Below are positions 12,806 through 20,686 of a DNA stretch of 20,815 bases, piece by piece; the first letter of the stretch is position 1; the number at the start of each line of letters is the position of its first letter. The notes below the pieces were generated by a model, which made no database searches, was not told the origin of the DNA, and saw only the letters and a list, made by a program, of their open reading frames with translations. The DNA is from Chloroflexota bacterium (GTDB lineage: Bacteria; Chloroflexota; Anaerolineae; Promineifilales; Promineifilaceae), in contig JAAEOP010001084.1 in assembly GCA_024223125.1 (NCBI GenBank), positions 1 to 20,815 on the forward strand, in the 5' to 3' direction. A program made the position numbers and the translations under genes.

Positions 12806-15800
12806 TTAGACGGCGCGATACGCTTTGATAATATTGCGGTGGATGGGGATGTTTTCCAGAAATCTTCTACGATCTGTTTTCTGGGGAATCGTGTTGGCTT
12901 GGACTTGTAAATGTTGGTAAGTTGTTTTTATGATCTGTGGGGCGCGGGGATCGTCATTGGCCTGAAAGATTTCATAACAAAGTAGGTAAGTGCGGATAGT
13001 ATGTTCTGCGCCGTCAAACCCTTCTTCTTGCCACTGCTGCCAGAGGGGTTCTATTTGGGCCAATGCCTGGGCCGATTTTCCCTCCAACTGTTGGATGTGG
13101 GCCAGGGCGGCCACCGGTTCCAGGGCCAGGTGGTGTTGGCCGGTTTCATGACGCATCCCAAGCGCCTGTTCATAAACCGCCACAGCTTCTGTCAGGTTAC
13201 CCAGCCCGATGTGGATGTGACCGGTATAGGTTAGCGCTGTCGCCCATAGAAGACGGATGTCCTGTTCCTGGGCGTTTTGCAATGCTTGTTGGCCGTAGGT
13301 AACGGCCGTTTCATCATCCCCCATCTCATGATATAGCAGGGACATCTGGAGAAAGGTATAGGCGGTCTGCCTCTGAGTTTTGAAATAGGCCAGCGCCTGC
13401 TGAAAATGATCAACGGCCGCTGGATAGTTACCCAAGCGAGTCGCCATCCGGCCCAATCCCCTCTGCACTTCACCGATGCCCTTTGGTTCACCGATCTCTG
13501 TAAATATTGACAATGCCAGGCTGAGGTTTTGTTCCACCTGGGTAAACTCCCCTTGAATCAGAGCCGTTTCCACCAGCCCGCGCAACGTGTACCCTTCTCC
13601 CTGACGGTCGCCAATCTCCCGCCTAATATCTAGGGATTTTTGCCAATGATCCAGCGCCTCTTTATATGCTCCCTGCTCCCGTAAGATATAAGCCAAACTT
13701 TGTAAAACCATGCTTTCGCTTTGTCGTTCACCTATCTGGCGTTGAACCTGCAAAGCGTCATGAAGATATTCCCTGGCCTGGGCCAGACGGCCGCGTTCCG
13801 TTGCCAGGCGGCCTAGATTGTTGAGTACATATCCTTCGTCAGCCCGCGCATCAATTTCCCGGCTGATTTGTAAACATTTCAGGAGAACTATTTCGGCAGC
13901 GCCAAAATCACTTTGATCCCACAAGATAACCCCCAGGTTATTGTAGGTAATTGCCTCATTGTACCGGTCTCCCATTTGTTGATTGATTTGTAAAGCCAGT
14001 TTGTACTGTTCTTGCGCGGCCGTATGATCACCCTGATAGCGGTAGATATTGCCCAATGTTCGCAAAGCCTGAGCTTCCCCTTGCCATGAGCGGCTTTGGG
14101 GATTGCGAAAGATTGCCAGAGCTTGTTCCAGCATGGTTTTAGCTCTCTGGTACTCTCCCTGGTAGACGCTAACCAACCCCAAACTGCGGAGGCTGTCAGC
14201 CTCGATTTGATAAGCTCCGGCAGACTGCGCTAGATGGGTGGCTTGTTTGAGTTGGGTCTGTGCGGCCGTGTAATCGCCTTGGGCCGATAAGGCGTCACCC
14301 CACTGTTGATACCCCCTGGCTTGTAAGTCGGTTGTCTCGCATTGGGCGGCTAAATCTACGGCCGTTTGTGACGCAGTAATGGCTGCCGGATAATTGGCAA
14401 TCGTGAAATAGTAGCGGCCTTCCAGTTGGGCAATTTCGGCCATACGTTGGGTATCTGCCAGCGCTTCGGCTGTGGCGGCCAATGATTCGAGATCATCTTT
14501 TTGGTACGGCCGTTCCCCTTGTACATTGTAAATCCTGACCCGATTCAGCAAAAGATCATATTGGCGTGTCAGGTCATTTTTGGAGATTAAATTAAGCGCC
14601 CGGTTGAAATAGGTCAATGCCTCTGTGTTGGCAAATTGTGAAGCCGCCTGTTGTCCAGCTCGTTGCAAATAATCGGCCGCTTTCACCTTTAAGGATCGTT
14701 TCAATTGTCGGCCGTGATCAAAATGATGCGCCAATTCAGCTACATATGATTCAAGTTGGTCAGCATACAAAGTTTCCATAACCTGACCCACCTGAGCATG
14801 GAGATGCTGGCAGCGGCGAGCCGGTAAGTTTGCGTAGATCACTTCTTGGATTTTGTGATGGGTAAACAGGTAGTCTCGTTCAGTCCTTCCCTGTCCTTCG
14901 CTGATGAGCCGGTGACGCAGCAGCGTATCTATGGCTGTGAGCGTGGCTTCTTCTCCCTGGTTCAACGTTGTGTTGAATAGGTCAAAATCAAATTCTCGGC
15001 CGAGAACGGCCGTCAGACGAAGCGCTGCCTGATCTGCCTCAGATAAACGCTGAACACGAGACAAGACGGCTTCCCTTATACTGGCGGGTAAGGGCAGTTG
15101 GCCGACGCTAATTCGGTTAAATTGACCTCGCCAGGCGCCATCTACCAACGCAATGACATCATTATCAAAGAGAGTCTTAATGATTTCCATCAGGAAGAAG
15201 GGATTGCCTTCCGTTTCCTGGTGCAGTCGCCGCGCCAAAGGCAAAATGGCCTCGCCGGCAGCCGACATCTCTAACGCCAGACTCTCGACGTCAGATTGAG
15301 AAAGGGGTGACAGCGCTGCTGTCTCTCCTATATTCTCTTTGTTTAACAACTGTGCCAGCCCGGTGACAGGATGGCTGCGAGTCACCAATTCTTGCCGATA
15401 CGTGCCACACAGGAGAACCGGTTTATTGGCCAAATAACGCGCCAGGTAATGGATAAGTTGCAGTGTGGATTCCGTCGCCCAATGTAAATCTTCTAGCACA
15501 ATCAACAGAGGACGATGGGCAATGAGAGAGAGGAGATAGGCGATGGCATGAAACAGCCGGGTGCGCGCTTGTTTGCCATCGGAAGTCTCAAACGACTGCG
15601 GCCGCTGCTCTGTGGCCTTGTTGTCAATTTCCAATTCCTTCATCACATCCGGCAGTAACCAGGACAGTTCGGCCACAACCCAGGCCGGTAATTGAGTCTG
15701 ATCGGCTGTTTCCAGACTTAACAGCCAGGGACGCAACGCTTCAGCGATGGGTTGATAAGGTAGTACGCGCTCAAACTCGTAACATCGACCCCATAGCGTC

Positions 15801-16783
15801 CGGACACCTTGCAAACTCACATTTTGGGCGAATGTTTCTATCAGGTGGGTTTTACCCACGCCAGCTTCGCCAGATACCAACACCGATGTCTTTGTCCCGG
15901 TCTGTGCCCGGCTCCAGCAGGCGCTGAGGAAGGCAAGTTCCTCTTGTCGCCCCACCAATGGTTTCGATGCCCCAATGCCAAGTGGATGATGCCCGGTTCC
16001 GGTCGCTGGTAGTGGCAGGGAGATGTTGGCTGATAAAACCTGATTGGCAGGCAATGGTTGGAAACGGCCGTCCAGAATTGATTGGTAAAGGGCGATGGTC
16101 TCATTGGTTGGCTCTGTATCTAATTCCTGGTTAATGGCTTCCTGGCAAAGTTGATATTGTTTCAGCGCTGCGTTGCGTTTCCCCAGGTGGCAGTAAGCCC
16201 GCATGATCAGGCGATGAGCATCTTCACGCAAGTTGTCTTCTGTCAGCAAGCGCCGGGCTGTTGTCAATGCGGCCTGAACCTGTCCTTGTGTTTCATATAA
16301 GGTCATCAGCCGGGCTAACATTTCCATATACAGCGCTTGCAGCCGGTACCGTTCATCTATTACCCAATCGTCAAAGAAGCCGGACATGAATTCACCGCGA
16401 TAGAGAGTGGCGGCCGTTTGCAAACTAGCCTGATTATGCCGAGATGCTTCCTGCATAAATACCTCAGCGTCCAGCCATAAGGTAATGGGCAGGGCAATCT
16501 GAACAACCTGATTATCTGCTTGCAGAAAGTTTCCGTCAGGAAGACAGTGGCGGATATGTGTCAGGGCGTTGGAGAGGGAACGGCGGGCTTTACGCTCCGG
16601 CCGATCTCCCCAAAACATACCCATGAGTTTTTCACGGGAAGACGGCCGTTGGCGGCGCAAAATCAAATAAGCCAGCAAAGATTGAGACTTGAGTGTAGGC
16701 GGTTTGGTCAGGTTATCTATATGATCAGTATCTTTATAATGAATTTCCAACCTGCCAAAACAATACACATTTAGCTTAGGCAT
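12806..16783 (-). CDS. SARP/BTAD-type transcriptional regulator with ATPase and TPR repeats
   Basis: 1325 residues. Residues 1-100 form an OmpR-like winged-helix DNA-binding domain. Residues 100-237 form a bacterial transcriptional activation domain (FMSGFFDDWVIDERYRLQAL at 132-151). An AAA_16/STAND ATPase follows, with PLVGRQEEL (275-283), Walker A GEAGVGKT (305-312) and Walker B LLIVLEDLHWA (426-436). From about 690 to 1290 there are many TPR units (for example 'EAITYNNLGVILWDQSDFGAAE' type). The architecture resembles AfsR and other large Chloroflexota regulators in which TPRs bind an inducer or partner and the ATPase gates activation. It lacks a C-terminal LuxR helix-turn-helix. The start has AGGA about 8 bases upstream. 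The target is unknown; the nearest minus-strand neighbour upstream is the exported protein ending at 16897. Confidence 0.9.
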   Translation of the reverse strand: MPKLNVYCFGRLEIHYKDTDHIDNLTKPPTLKSQSLLAYLILRRQRPSSREKLMGMFWGDRPERKARRSLSNALTHIRHCLPDGNFLQADNQVVQIALPITLWLDAEVFMQEASRHNQASLQTAATLYRGEFMSGFFDDWVIDERYRLQALYMEMLARLMTLYETQGQVQAALTTARRLLTEDNLREDAHRLIMRAYCHLGKRNAALKQYQLCQEAINQELDTEPTNETIALYQSILDGRFQPLPANQVLSANISLPLPATGTGHHPLGIGASKPLVGRQEELAFLSACWSRAQTGTKTSVLVSGEAGVGKTHLIETFAQNVSLQGVRTLWGRCYEFERVLPYQPIAEALRPWLLSLETADQTQLPAWVVAELSWLLPDVMKELEIDNKATEQRPQSFETSDGKQARTRLFHAIAYLLSLIAHRPLLIVLEDLHWATESTLQLIHYLARYLANKPVLLCGTYRQELVTRSHPVTGLAQLLNKENIGETAALSPLSQSDVESLALEMSAAGEAILPLARRLHQETEGNPFFLMEIIKTLFDNDVIALVDGAWRGQFNRISVGQLPLPASIREAVLSRVQRLSEADQAALRLTAVLGREFDFDLFNTTLNQGEEATLTAIDTLLRHRLISEGQGRTERDYLFTHHKIQEVIYANLPARRCQHLHAQVGQVMETLYADQLESYVAELAHHFDHGRQLKRSLKVKAADYLQRAGQQAASQFANTEALTYFNRALNLISKNDLTRQYDLLLNRVRIYNVQGERPYQKDDLESLAATAEALADTQRMAEIAQLEGRYYFTIANYPAAITASQTAVDLAAQCETTDLQARGYQQWGDALSAQGDYTAAQTQLKQATHLAQSAGAYQIEADSLRSLGLVSVYQGEYQRAKTMLEQALAIFRNPQSRSWQGEAQALRTLGNIYRYQGDHTAAQEQYKLALQINQQMGDRYNEAITYNNLGVILWDQSDFGAAEIVLLKCLQISREIDARADEGYVLNNLGRLATERGRLAQAREYLHDALQVQRQIGERQSESMVLQSLAYILREQGAYKEALDHWQKSLDIRREIGDRQGEGYTLRGLVETALIQGEFTQVEQNLSLALSIFTEIGEPKGIGEVQRGLGRMATRLGNYPAAVDHFQQALAYFKTQRQTAYTFLQMSLLYHEMGDDETAVTYGQQALQNAQEQDIRLLWATALTYTGHIHIGLGNLTEAVAVYEQALGMRHETGQHHLALEPVAALAHIQQLEGKSAQALAQIEPLWQQWQEEGFDGAEHTIRTYLLCYEIFQANDDPRAPQIIKTTYQHLQVQANTIPQKTDRRRFLENIPIHRNIIKAYRAV

Positions 16784-16863
16784 AAATTATCCTGTGAGCG
16801 GCCAATTAGGGAACGATAAGGGCTGACAATGAAATAAGATACGGAATTGCATCGTCAGCTTGA

Positions 16864-16921
16864 AGGAGCGGTAAGGAAACGACTTCGTCGTCTTATTCAA
16901 TTTCCGCTCCTAAGCGTCGGC
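16864..16921. repeat. Palindromic structure at the 3' end of the exported-protein gene
   Basis: AGGAGCGG (16864-16871) is the exact reverse complement of CCGCTCCT (16914-16921), and a small perfect hairpin ACGAC-TTC-GTCGT lies between them. The right arm overlaps the last codons of the exported protein. It may act as a processing or weak termination structure in the 113-bp gap before the regulator gene; no T-run is obvious. Confidence 0.4.
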
Positions 16922-18282
16922 AGATAGATTGATATTGTGAGTGCGTCTGGGTGCGTGGCAGGTTCAACCATCTCATAATTGGCAGTTGTAATGGTGGCGT
17001 TTGCAGGGTCCTGATAATTAGTTCCTGGACCGGAAGCGAAAGGAATCACCTCCATGTCGGTGTGAATTTGTTCGAGGACAATTTGCCATTTGGTCATATC
17101 AGCCGGGAGTGGCGTCCCTGGTGGCTGGCCGATCAATGCATTGACCTGATCATCGGTCAGGTTGAGATTAGCCGTATGGATATCTTCGGCATAAAAAGAG
17201 AAACCACCAGCATTATCTACCAGATAAGCGCCATAATTACGCAGAGCAGCGAAGAACATCTGAGTGATAGGCGCCAGTTGGCTTTCGTCAACGACATCAT
17301 CATCTTCATCTACGAGGGTCTGTTTTAAGCGGATACGCTGACCGGCAATTAGTGCGTATGGATTGGCGCTGTAGAAGTCTGTCTCGGTCGTGGAGGCCGG
17401 GTAGAAGTATTCAGAGGAATCTGGTTCCGAAGGATCGGAGCTGAGATTTCGGGGGCCAGGAATGGCGAAAGCCAGCGCGTGGCTGATGGCGCCGCTCTCA
17501 ATATCCTCGGGCAGGATCATCCCGGCCAGCAGAGGTGTGCCGTGGGCGCGGGCGCTGGAGTAGCCTTCGGGATAGTTGGTCCCTTTGCCGCGCACATCAA
17601 AGAAATCCACCTCGCCGGCCTCGAAAATTTGCGTACCCGGATACCCGCCGCCCCAGCTCAGGCACTGCCCATCATGCTGGGTAATGGCGTAGAAATAATC
17701 GTAGGCGGTGAACGTGTTGGCATCATACAGCACAAGATGCCCATCAGCGTCGGTATTCTGTGGCCCGGCAGGGCGCACGGTACCGGCTGGCGCGGGTACT
17801 GTGACCGGGCCGCCCAAGGTGTCAATGCCAAATTTAGGGTGGGGCCACCCCAAAACACCTTCATCCGCACAAATCCACACATCGTTCTGTGCTGTTCCGG
17901 CACGGAAAATGGGGACGCTGTAATCATCAATGTTTATGTCCAGAAAAGGCCAGGTTGTGGCTGGCCCGGTGTAACCGACGAGATCGTTGAAGTCGCCAAG
18001 TAGCACCCGGTAAGTAGTTAGGATTTGTTGGTCGCTTGTGGGGAGAACGGCCGCGCTGGCAGCAGTTTGGTTCCAGGCAGCATTGGCGGTAAACAATGGG
18101 ATGGGGAGGTTGAAATCGCGCGGTAGTTCAGGGTCACTAGTGGTTGAGGTTTCACCACTTCTGGAGGGGACGTCTTTCCCGGCTGCCTGGTTTGTGGCTG
18201 GCAGCAAGGCGGTGGATGGGGAGTTGCAAGTGATCAGACTTAAGAGAAGAAGTAAAGTAAGACTAATAATTCGAGGTTTCAT
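16897..18282 (-). CDS. Exported probable lipoprotein of unknown function
   Basis: 461 residues. The N-terminal hydrophobic segment ends SLITC (Cys19), a lipobox-like but non-ideal site (Thr before Cys), then a Ser/Thr/Pro linker to about residue 60. The body has WP and Gly-rich beta-type sequence. It includes GHLVLYDANTFTAYDYFYA (181-199), ARAHGTPLLAGMILPEDIES (244-263), ISHALAFAIP (266-275), AGQRIRLK (313-320) and NYGAYLVDNAGGFSFYAED (349-367). This order resembles a broad family of secreted bacterial proteins of unknown function with 'GTPLLAG..H.L.F..P...G.R.RLK...YG....DN' motifs (recalled, not searched). It ends IYLPTLRSGN, the YLP tail shared with two other exported proteins. AAAGGA lies about 8 bases upstream of the ATG. 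I cannot assign a reaction. Confidence 0.75.
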   Translation of the reverse strand: MKPRIISLTLLLLLSLITCNSPSTALLPATNQAAGKDVPSRSGETSTTSDPELPRDFNLPIPLFTANAAWNQTAASAAVLPTSDQQILTTYRVLLGDFNDLVGYTGPATTWPFLDINIDDYSVPIFRAGTAQNDVWICADEGVLGWPHPKFGIDTLGGPVTVPAPAGTVRPAGPQNTDADGHLVLYDANTFTAYDYFYAITQHDGQCLSWGGGYPGTQIFEAGEVDFFDVRGKGTNYPEGYSSARAHGTPLLAGMILPEDIESGAISHALAFAIPGPRNLSSDPSEPDSSEYFYPASTTETDFYSANPYALIAGQRIRLKQTLVDEDDDVVDESQLAPITQMFFAALRNYGAYLVDNAGGFSFYAEDIHTANLNLTDDQVNALIGQPPGTPLPADMTKWQIVLEQIHTDMEVIPFASGPGTNYQDPANATITTANYEMVEPATHPDALTISIYLPTLRSGN

Positions 18283-18340
18283 GGATGTTATCCTTTAGAA
18301 TATAACTCAAACATACCCGAAAAATGAATATTCAACCTTA

Positions 18341-18432
18341 TCGGAAATAAGAAATCAGACAGGATTTACGAGATTAACAAGATTATTTCATCCTGTAAAT
18401 CTTGTTAATCCCGTCAAAAAAGTTATTTCCGA
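18341..18432. repeat. 92-bp imperfect palindrome built of 9-base units
   Basis: The outer arms TCGGAAATAA (18341-18350) and TTATTTCCGA (18423-18432) are perfectly complementary. Between them is a series of 9-base units of the AATCCTGTA/AATCTTGTT type, three reading one way and three the other (about 18357-18418), forming an imperfect long hairpin. Similar 'AATCCTGTAAATCTTGTTAATCC' intergenic repeats are widespread in bacteria. It lies in the 267-bp divergent gap. Confidence 0.55.
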
Positions 18433-18461
18433 TCATGTCTATTCAATACAATAGACATGAT
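18432..18461. promoter_or_regulatory. Perfect 12-bp dyad, candidate operator or hairpin upstream of the methyltransferase
   Basis: ATCATGTCTATT (18432-18443) and AATAGACATGAT (18450-18461) are perfect inverted repeats separated by six bases (CAATAC). The size and spacing fit a dimeric repressor site, and it lies about 90 bp upstream of the methyltransferase start. It adjoins the 92-bp palindrome, so it could instead be part of the same repeat cluster or a terminator. Confidence 0.4.
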
Positions 18462-18549
18462 GTATCTGAGAAAAGGTGTTTGTTACTCATTACCGAGAAA
18501 AATGTAGCATAGTTACCGGAGTGAGCGCAAACTATTCCTGGAGGAAATG

Positions 18550-19329
18550 ATGAATAAAGAAGTTGTACAACAACAATTTGGCGCCGCCGCCGCCCACTAT
18601 GTAACCAGTAAAATCCACGCCAAAGGGGCCAGCCTGACGCGGCTGGTTGAATTGGTAAAGCCGCAAAGTGATTGGCATGCGTTAGATATTGCTACCGGCG
18701 CCGGGCACACGGCGCTGGCTTTTGCGCCGCATGTGGCCCACGTTACTGCAACTGATATTACGCCGGAAATGTTGGAAAAAACGGCCGCGTTGGCCGATGA
18801 TCGGAACGTAAAGAATCTGGATGTGCAGTATGCGGATGCTGAGGATTTGCCTTTTGAAGATAGCCGGTTTGACCTGGTAACGTGCCGTATTGCACCGCAT
18901 CATTTCCTGGATGTGGCCAAATTTGTACTGGAAGCGGCGCGGGTTTTGAAGCCGGCCGGGGCGCTGGCGGTGGCGGATAATATTGTGCCCGCTGGAAAAG
19001 TGGGCGAGTATGTGAATATGTTTGAGAAACTACGTGATCCCAGCCACGGCCGCTGCCTGCATATGTCTGAATGGACGGCCGCCTATGAATCGGCCGGACT
19101 AACGGTTGAACACGTAGAAACCCTGACAAAAACAATGGCATTTGAAGGGTGGGCACGGCGTATGACGAATGATGAAGTTCTGGTTAAGCGGCTGCATGAT
19201 TTACTGATCAATGCGGACGAAGCAGTACAGCAGTTTTTGCAACCCGATGAAGAAAATGGCAATGTGACCTTTCAATTGCAAGAGGGTGTGTTTATCGGCC
19301 GTAAATCTATAGTACAGACTGCCAAATAG
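18550..19329 (+). CDS. Class I SAM-dependent methyltransferase (Methyltransf_11/UbiE-like)
   Basis: 259 residues from the second of two adjacent ATG codons (18547, 18550). The second is preferred because GGAGG ends five bases before it and only two before the first. Numbering from the first ATG, the SAM-binding motif I LDIATGAGHTA lies at 46-56, the acidic residue ending strand 2 is Asp70 (VTATD), and DAEDLPFEDSRFDLVTCR follows at about 96-113. VLKPAGALAVADN fits motif III. The match is to the UbiE/COQ5-like methyltransferases, but the substrate is not evident and there is no pathway context. It has three near-octamers (ACGGCCGC) and is followed 59 bp later by a cyclic-nucleotide-binding protein on the same strand. 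Confidence 0.9.
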   Translation: MNKEVVQQQFGAAAAHYVTSKIHAKGASLTRLVELVKPQSDWHALDIATGAGHTALAFAPHVAHVTATDITPEMLEKTAALADDRNVKNLDVQYADAEDLPFEDSRFDLVTCRIAPHHFLDVAKFVLEAARVLKPAGALAVADNIVPAGKVGEYVNMFEKLRDPSHGRCLHMSEWTAAYESAGLTVEHVETLTKTMAFEGWARRMTNDEVLVKRLHDLLINADEAVQQFLQPDEENGNVTFQLQEGVFIGRKSIVQTAK

Positions 19330-19332
19330 GGC

Positions 19333-19338
19333 TATAAT
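19333..19338 (+). promoter_or_regulatory. Possible -10 box before the cyclic-nucleotide-binding gene
   Basis: A perfect TATAAT lies just after the methyltransferase stop, 50 bases before the next ATG. The best -35 at the right spacing (AGTACA) is poor, so this may be coincidental or an extended/weak promoter giving the downstream gene its own transcript. Confidence 0.25.
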
Positions 19339-19388
19339 CCCGGTTACTTCACTTCAAATCGGCCATATACGGAAGAGGAATTGTTACC

Positions 19389-19859
19389 ATGACTTTATCC
19401 ACCGAAACGATTGACTTTCTAAAAACATTGCCCCTGTTTGCCCGTTTACCCGAAGATCAGATGCAAGAAATTTTTCTATTGGGTAAGAAGGTCTTCTACG
19501 CTGTTGGCGACCGTCTGATTACTCAGGACGGCTTAACCGATTGTCTGTTTGTGATGTTAGACGGCCGTGTTGCCATCGAAATTAAAGATGTTAGCGCCGT
19601 TGGCGAACGTGGTCCCAAAAGCATCCTGGGTGAATTAGCAATGATTTCCCAAACGCCACGTAATGCTACCTGCACGGCTATTACGCCTGTAACGGCCGTC
19701 AAGTTCAGGCATGACCAATTTTGGCAGTACGTCCAAAAAAGCCCAGAACTCGCTGTCGGTCTCCTCACCGAAGTCATCTACCATCTCGACGAAACCATTG
19801 ACACCCTCTACTGGATGAGTCGGGAATTGCACGAACTGCGTGAAGCATTTGAAAAGTAG
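19389..19859 (+). CDS. Cyclic-nucleotide-binding (CAP_ED) domain protein
   Basis: 156 residues made of a single cNMP-binding domain plus a short C-terminal helix, with no helix-turn-helix or channel segment. LPLFARLPEDQMQEIF (14-29) is the usual N-terminal helix. The phosphate-binding cassette is present as ILGELAMISQTPRNATCTA (79-97), with the Gly81-Glu82 pair and Arg91 that contact ribose and cyclic phosphate, so ligand binding looks intact. The C-terminal helix (about 120-156) could dimerise or contact a partner. It likely acts as a stand-alone sensor (inference). GAGGAA lies 8 bases before the ATG. It contains two exact ACGGCCGT octamers and is convergent with the response regulator. Confidence 0.9.
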   Translation: MTLSTETIDFLKTLPLFARLPEDQMQEIFLLGKKVFYAVGDRLITQDGLTDCLFVMLDGRVAIEIKDVSAVGERGPKSILGELAMISQTPRNATCTAITPVTAVKFRHDQFWQYVQKSPELAVGLLTEVIYHLDETIDTLYWMSRELHELREAFEK

Positions 19860-19862
19860 TGA

Positions 19863-19907
19863 TCAGTGTTCAGTAGTGCTTACTGACAACTGATTACTGA
19901 ACACTGA
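19863..19907. terminator. Bidirectional terminator-like inverted repeat between convergent genes
   Basis: TCAGTGTTCAGTA (19863-19875) and TACTGAACACTGA (19895-19907) form a perfect 13-bp stem around a 19-base loop that can itself fold (CAGTA/TACTG). It fills the 50-bp gap between the stops of the cNMP-binding and response-regulator genes. It lacks a T-run but is well placed to end both transcripts. Confidence 0.5.
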
Positions 19908-19909
19908 CA

Positions 19910-20545
19910 TTACCGTTCCAGGCTAATAATCCCTTTTTCCAGAGCGGTGGTGACAGCGGCCGTGCGGTCGCTGACTCCTAATTTATCAAAGATGTGAATG
20001 AGATGGGTTTTGACGGTAGCGGTACTGATGTGTAACTGTTTGCCTACTTCCCGGTTGCTGGCGCCTCTGGCGACCAATTGCAGCACTTCAATTTCGCGGG
20101 CGCTCAGGTTTTCTTCGGCCGGGGCACGCATCCGCGTCATCAGGCGGGCGGCTACGGCCGGGGCCAATACAGATTCTCCTCCAGCAGCGGCACGGATAGC
20201 CCGGAACAATTCTTCACGCGGGGTGTCTTTTAGCAAGTAACCGGTGGCCCCCGCTTCCACCGCTCGCACAATATCGGCGTCGGAGTCGTAAGTAGTCAGA
20301 ACGAGGATGTGGGCTGACGGCCGTGCCCCTTTTATCGCCTCAATCGCCCCCACCCCATCCAGGCCGGGCATACGCAAATCCATTAAAGTGACATCAGGGG
20401 AGAGAGAGTTGTGCAGGGTAACGGCCGTGTCTCCATCTCCGGCCAACCCCACCACTTCAAAATCATCCTGTCCGGCCAGCATCCCAGCCAACCCTTCCCG
20501 CACTACTGGATGGTCATCTACGATTAAAATGCGAATTGCGTCCAT
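19910..20545 (-). CDS. NarL/LuxR-family two-component response regulator
   Basis: 211 residues from the ATG at 20545. The receiver domain (1-122) has Asp10-Asp11, phospho-acceptor Asp56 (LMDLRMPGLDG), Thr85 (LTT) and Lys106. The LuxR-type helix-turn-helix (about 146-205) reads NLSAREIEVLQLVARGASNREVG then TVKTHLIHIFDKLGV. All phosphorelay residues are intact, so it should be a DNA-binding regulator switched by the adjacent kinase. The longer frame, starting at 20611, is rejected because it begins inside a hairpin and adds a non-conserved N-terminus before MDAIRILIVDDHP. No good Shine-Dalgarno is visible before 20545. Target genes are unknown. Confidence 0.93.
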   Translation of the reverse strand: MDAIRILIVDDHPVVREGLAGMLAGQDDFEVVGLAGDGDTAVTLHNSLSPDVTLMDLRMPGLDGVGAIEAIKGARPSAHILVLTTYDSDADIVRAVEAGATGYLLKDTPREELFRAIRAAAGGESVLAPAVAARLMTRMRAPAEENLSAREIEVLQLVARGASNREVGKQLHISTATVKTHLIHIFDKLGVSDRTAAVTTALEKGIISLER

Positions 20546-20599
20546 AATGATTGTACTCAAGTTCCTTAGGGCTTGCCCGTAAATAACTTTTGAGTTTCC

Positions 20600-20633
20600 A
20601 GATTGGTTCACTCTCGAAAGAGTGAACCAATCT
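20600..20633. repeat. Perfect 15-bp hairpin between the kinase and response-regulator genes
   Basis: AGATTGGTTCACTCT (20600-20614) pairs perfectly with AGAGTGAACCAATCT (20619-20633) around the tetraloop CGAA. It lies in the 141-bp gap between kinase stop and regulator start, with no T-run. It could attenuate or separate expression of the two genes, or be a dispersed REP-like hairpin. The rest of the gap shows nothing else clear. Confidence 0.65.
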
Positions 20634-20686
20634 TGCCAAGTTAAAAACGAGCGTTCCCTTACACCTTTTTATCTGCTGGCGCCGAC

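Larger units (their letters stand above)
112..20428. repeat. Dispersed palindromic octamer ACGGCCGT, 31 copies counted
   Basis: Exact copies start at 112, 1051, 1303, 1634, 1847, 2054, 2185, 4010, 4238, 4511, 4598, 5067, 5195, 6536, 6793, 7996, 9394, 9695, 10376, 10573, 10655, 13302, 14358, 14506, 15006, 16064, 16642, 19561, 19692, 20317 and 20421. All are inside genes. Many one-base variants (ACGGCCGC, ACGGCCGA, GCGGCCGT) are also present. In-frame it most often reads Thr-Ala-Val or (Asn/Asp/His)-Gly-Arg. The count was made by eye and may be off by one or two. Confidence 0.85.
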
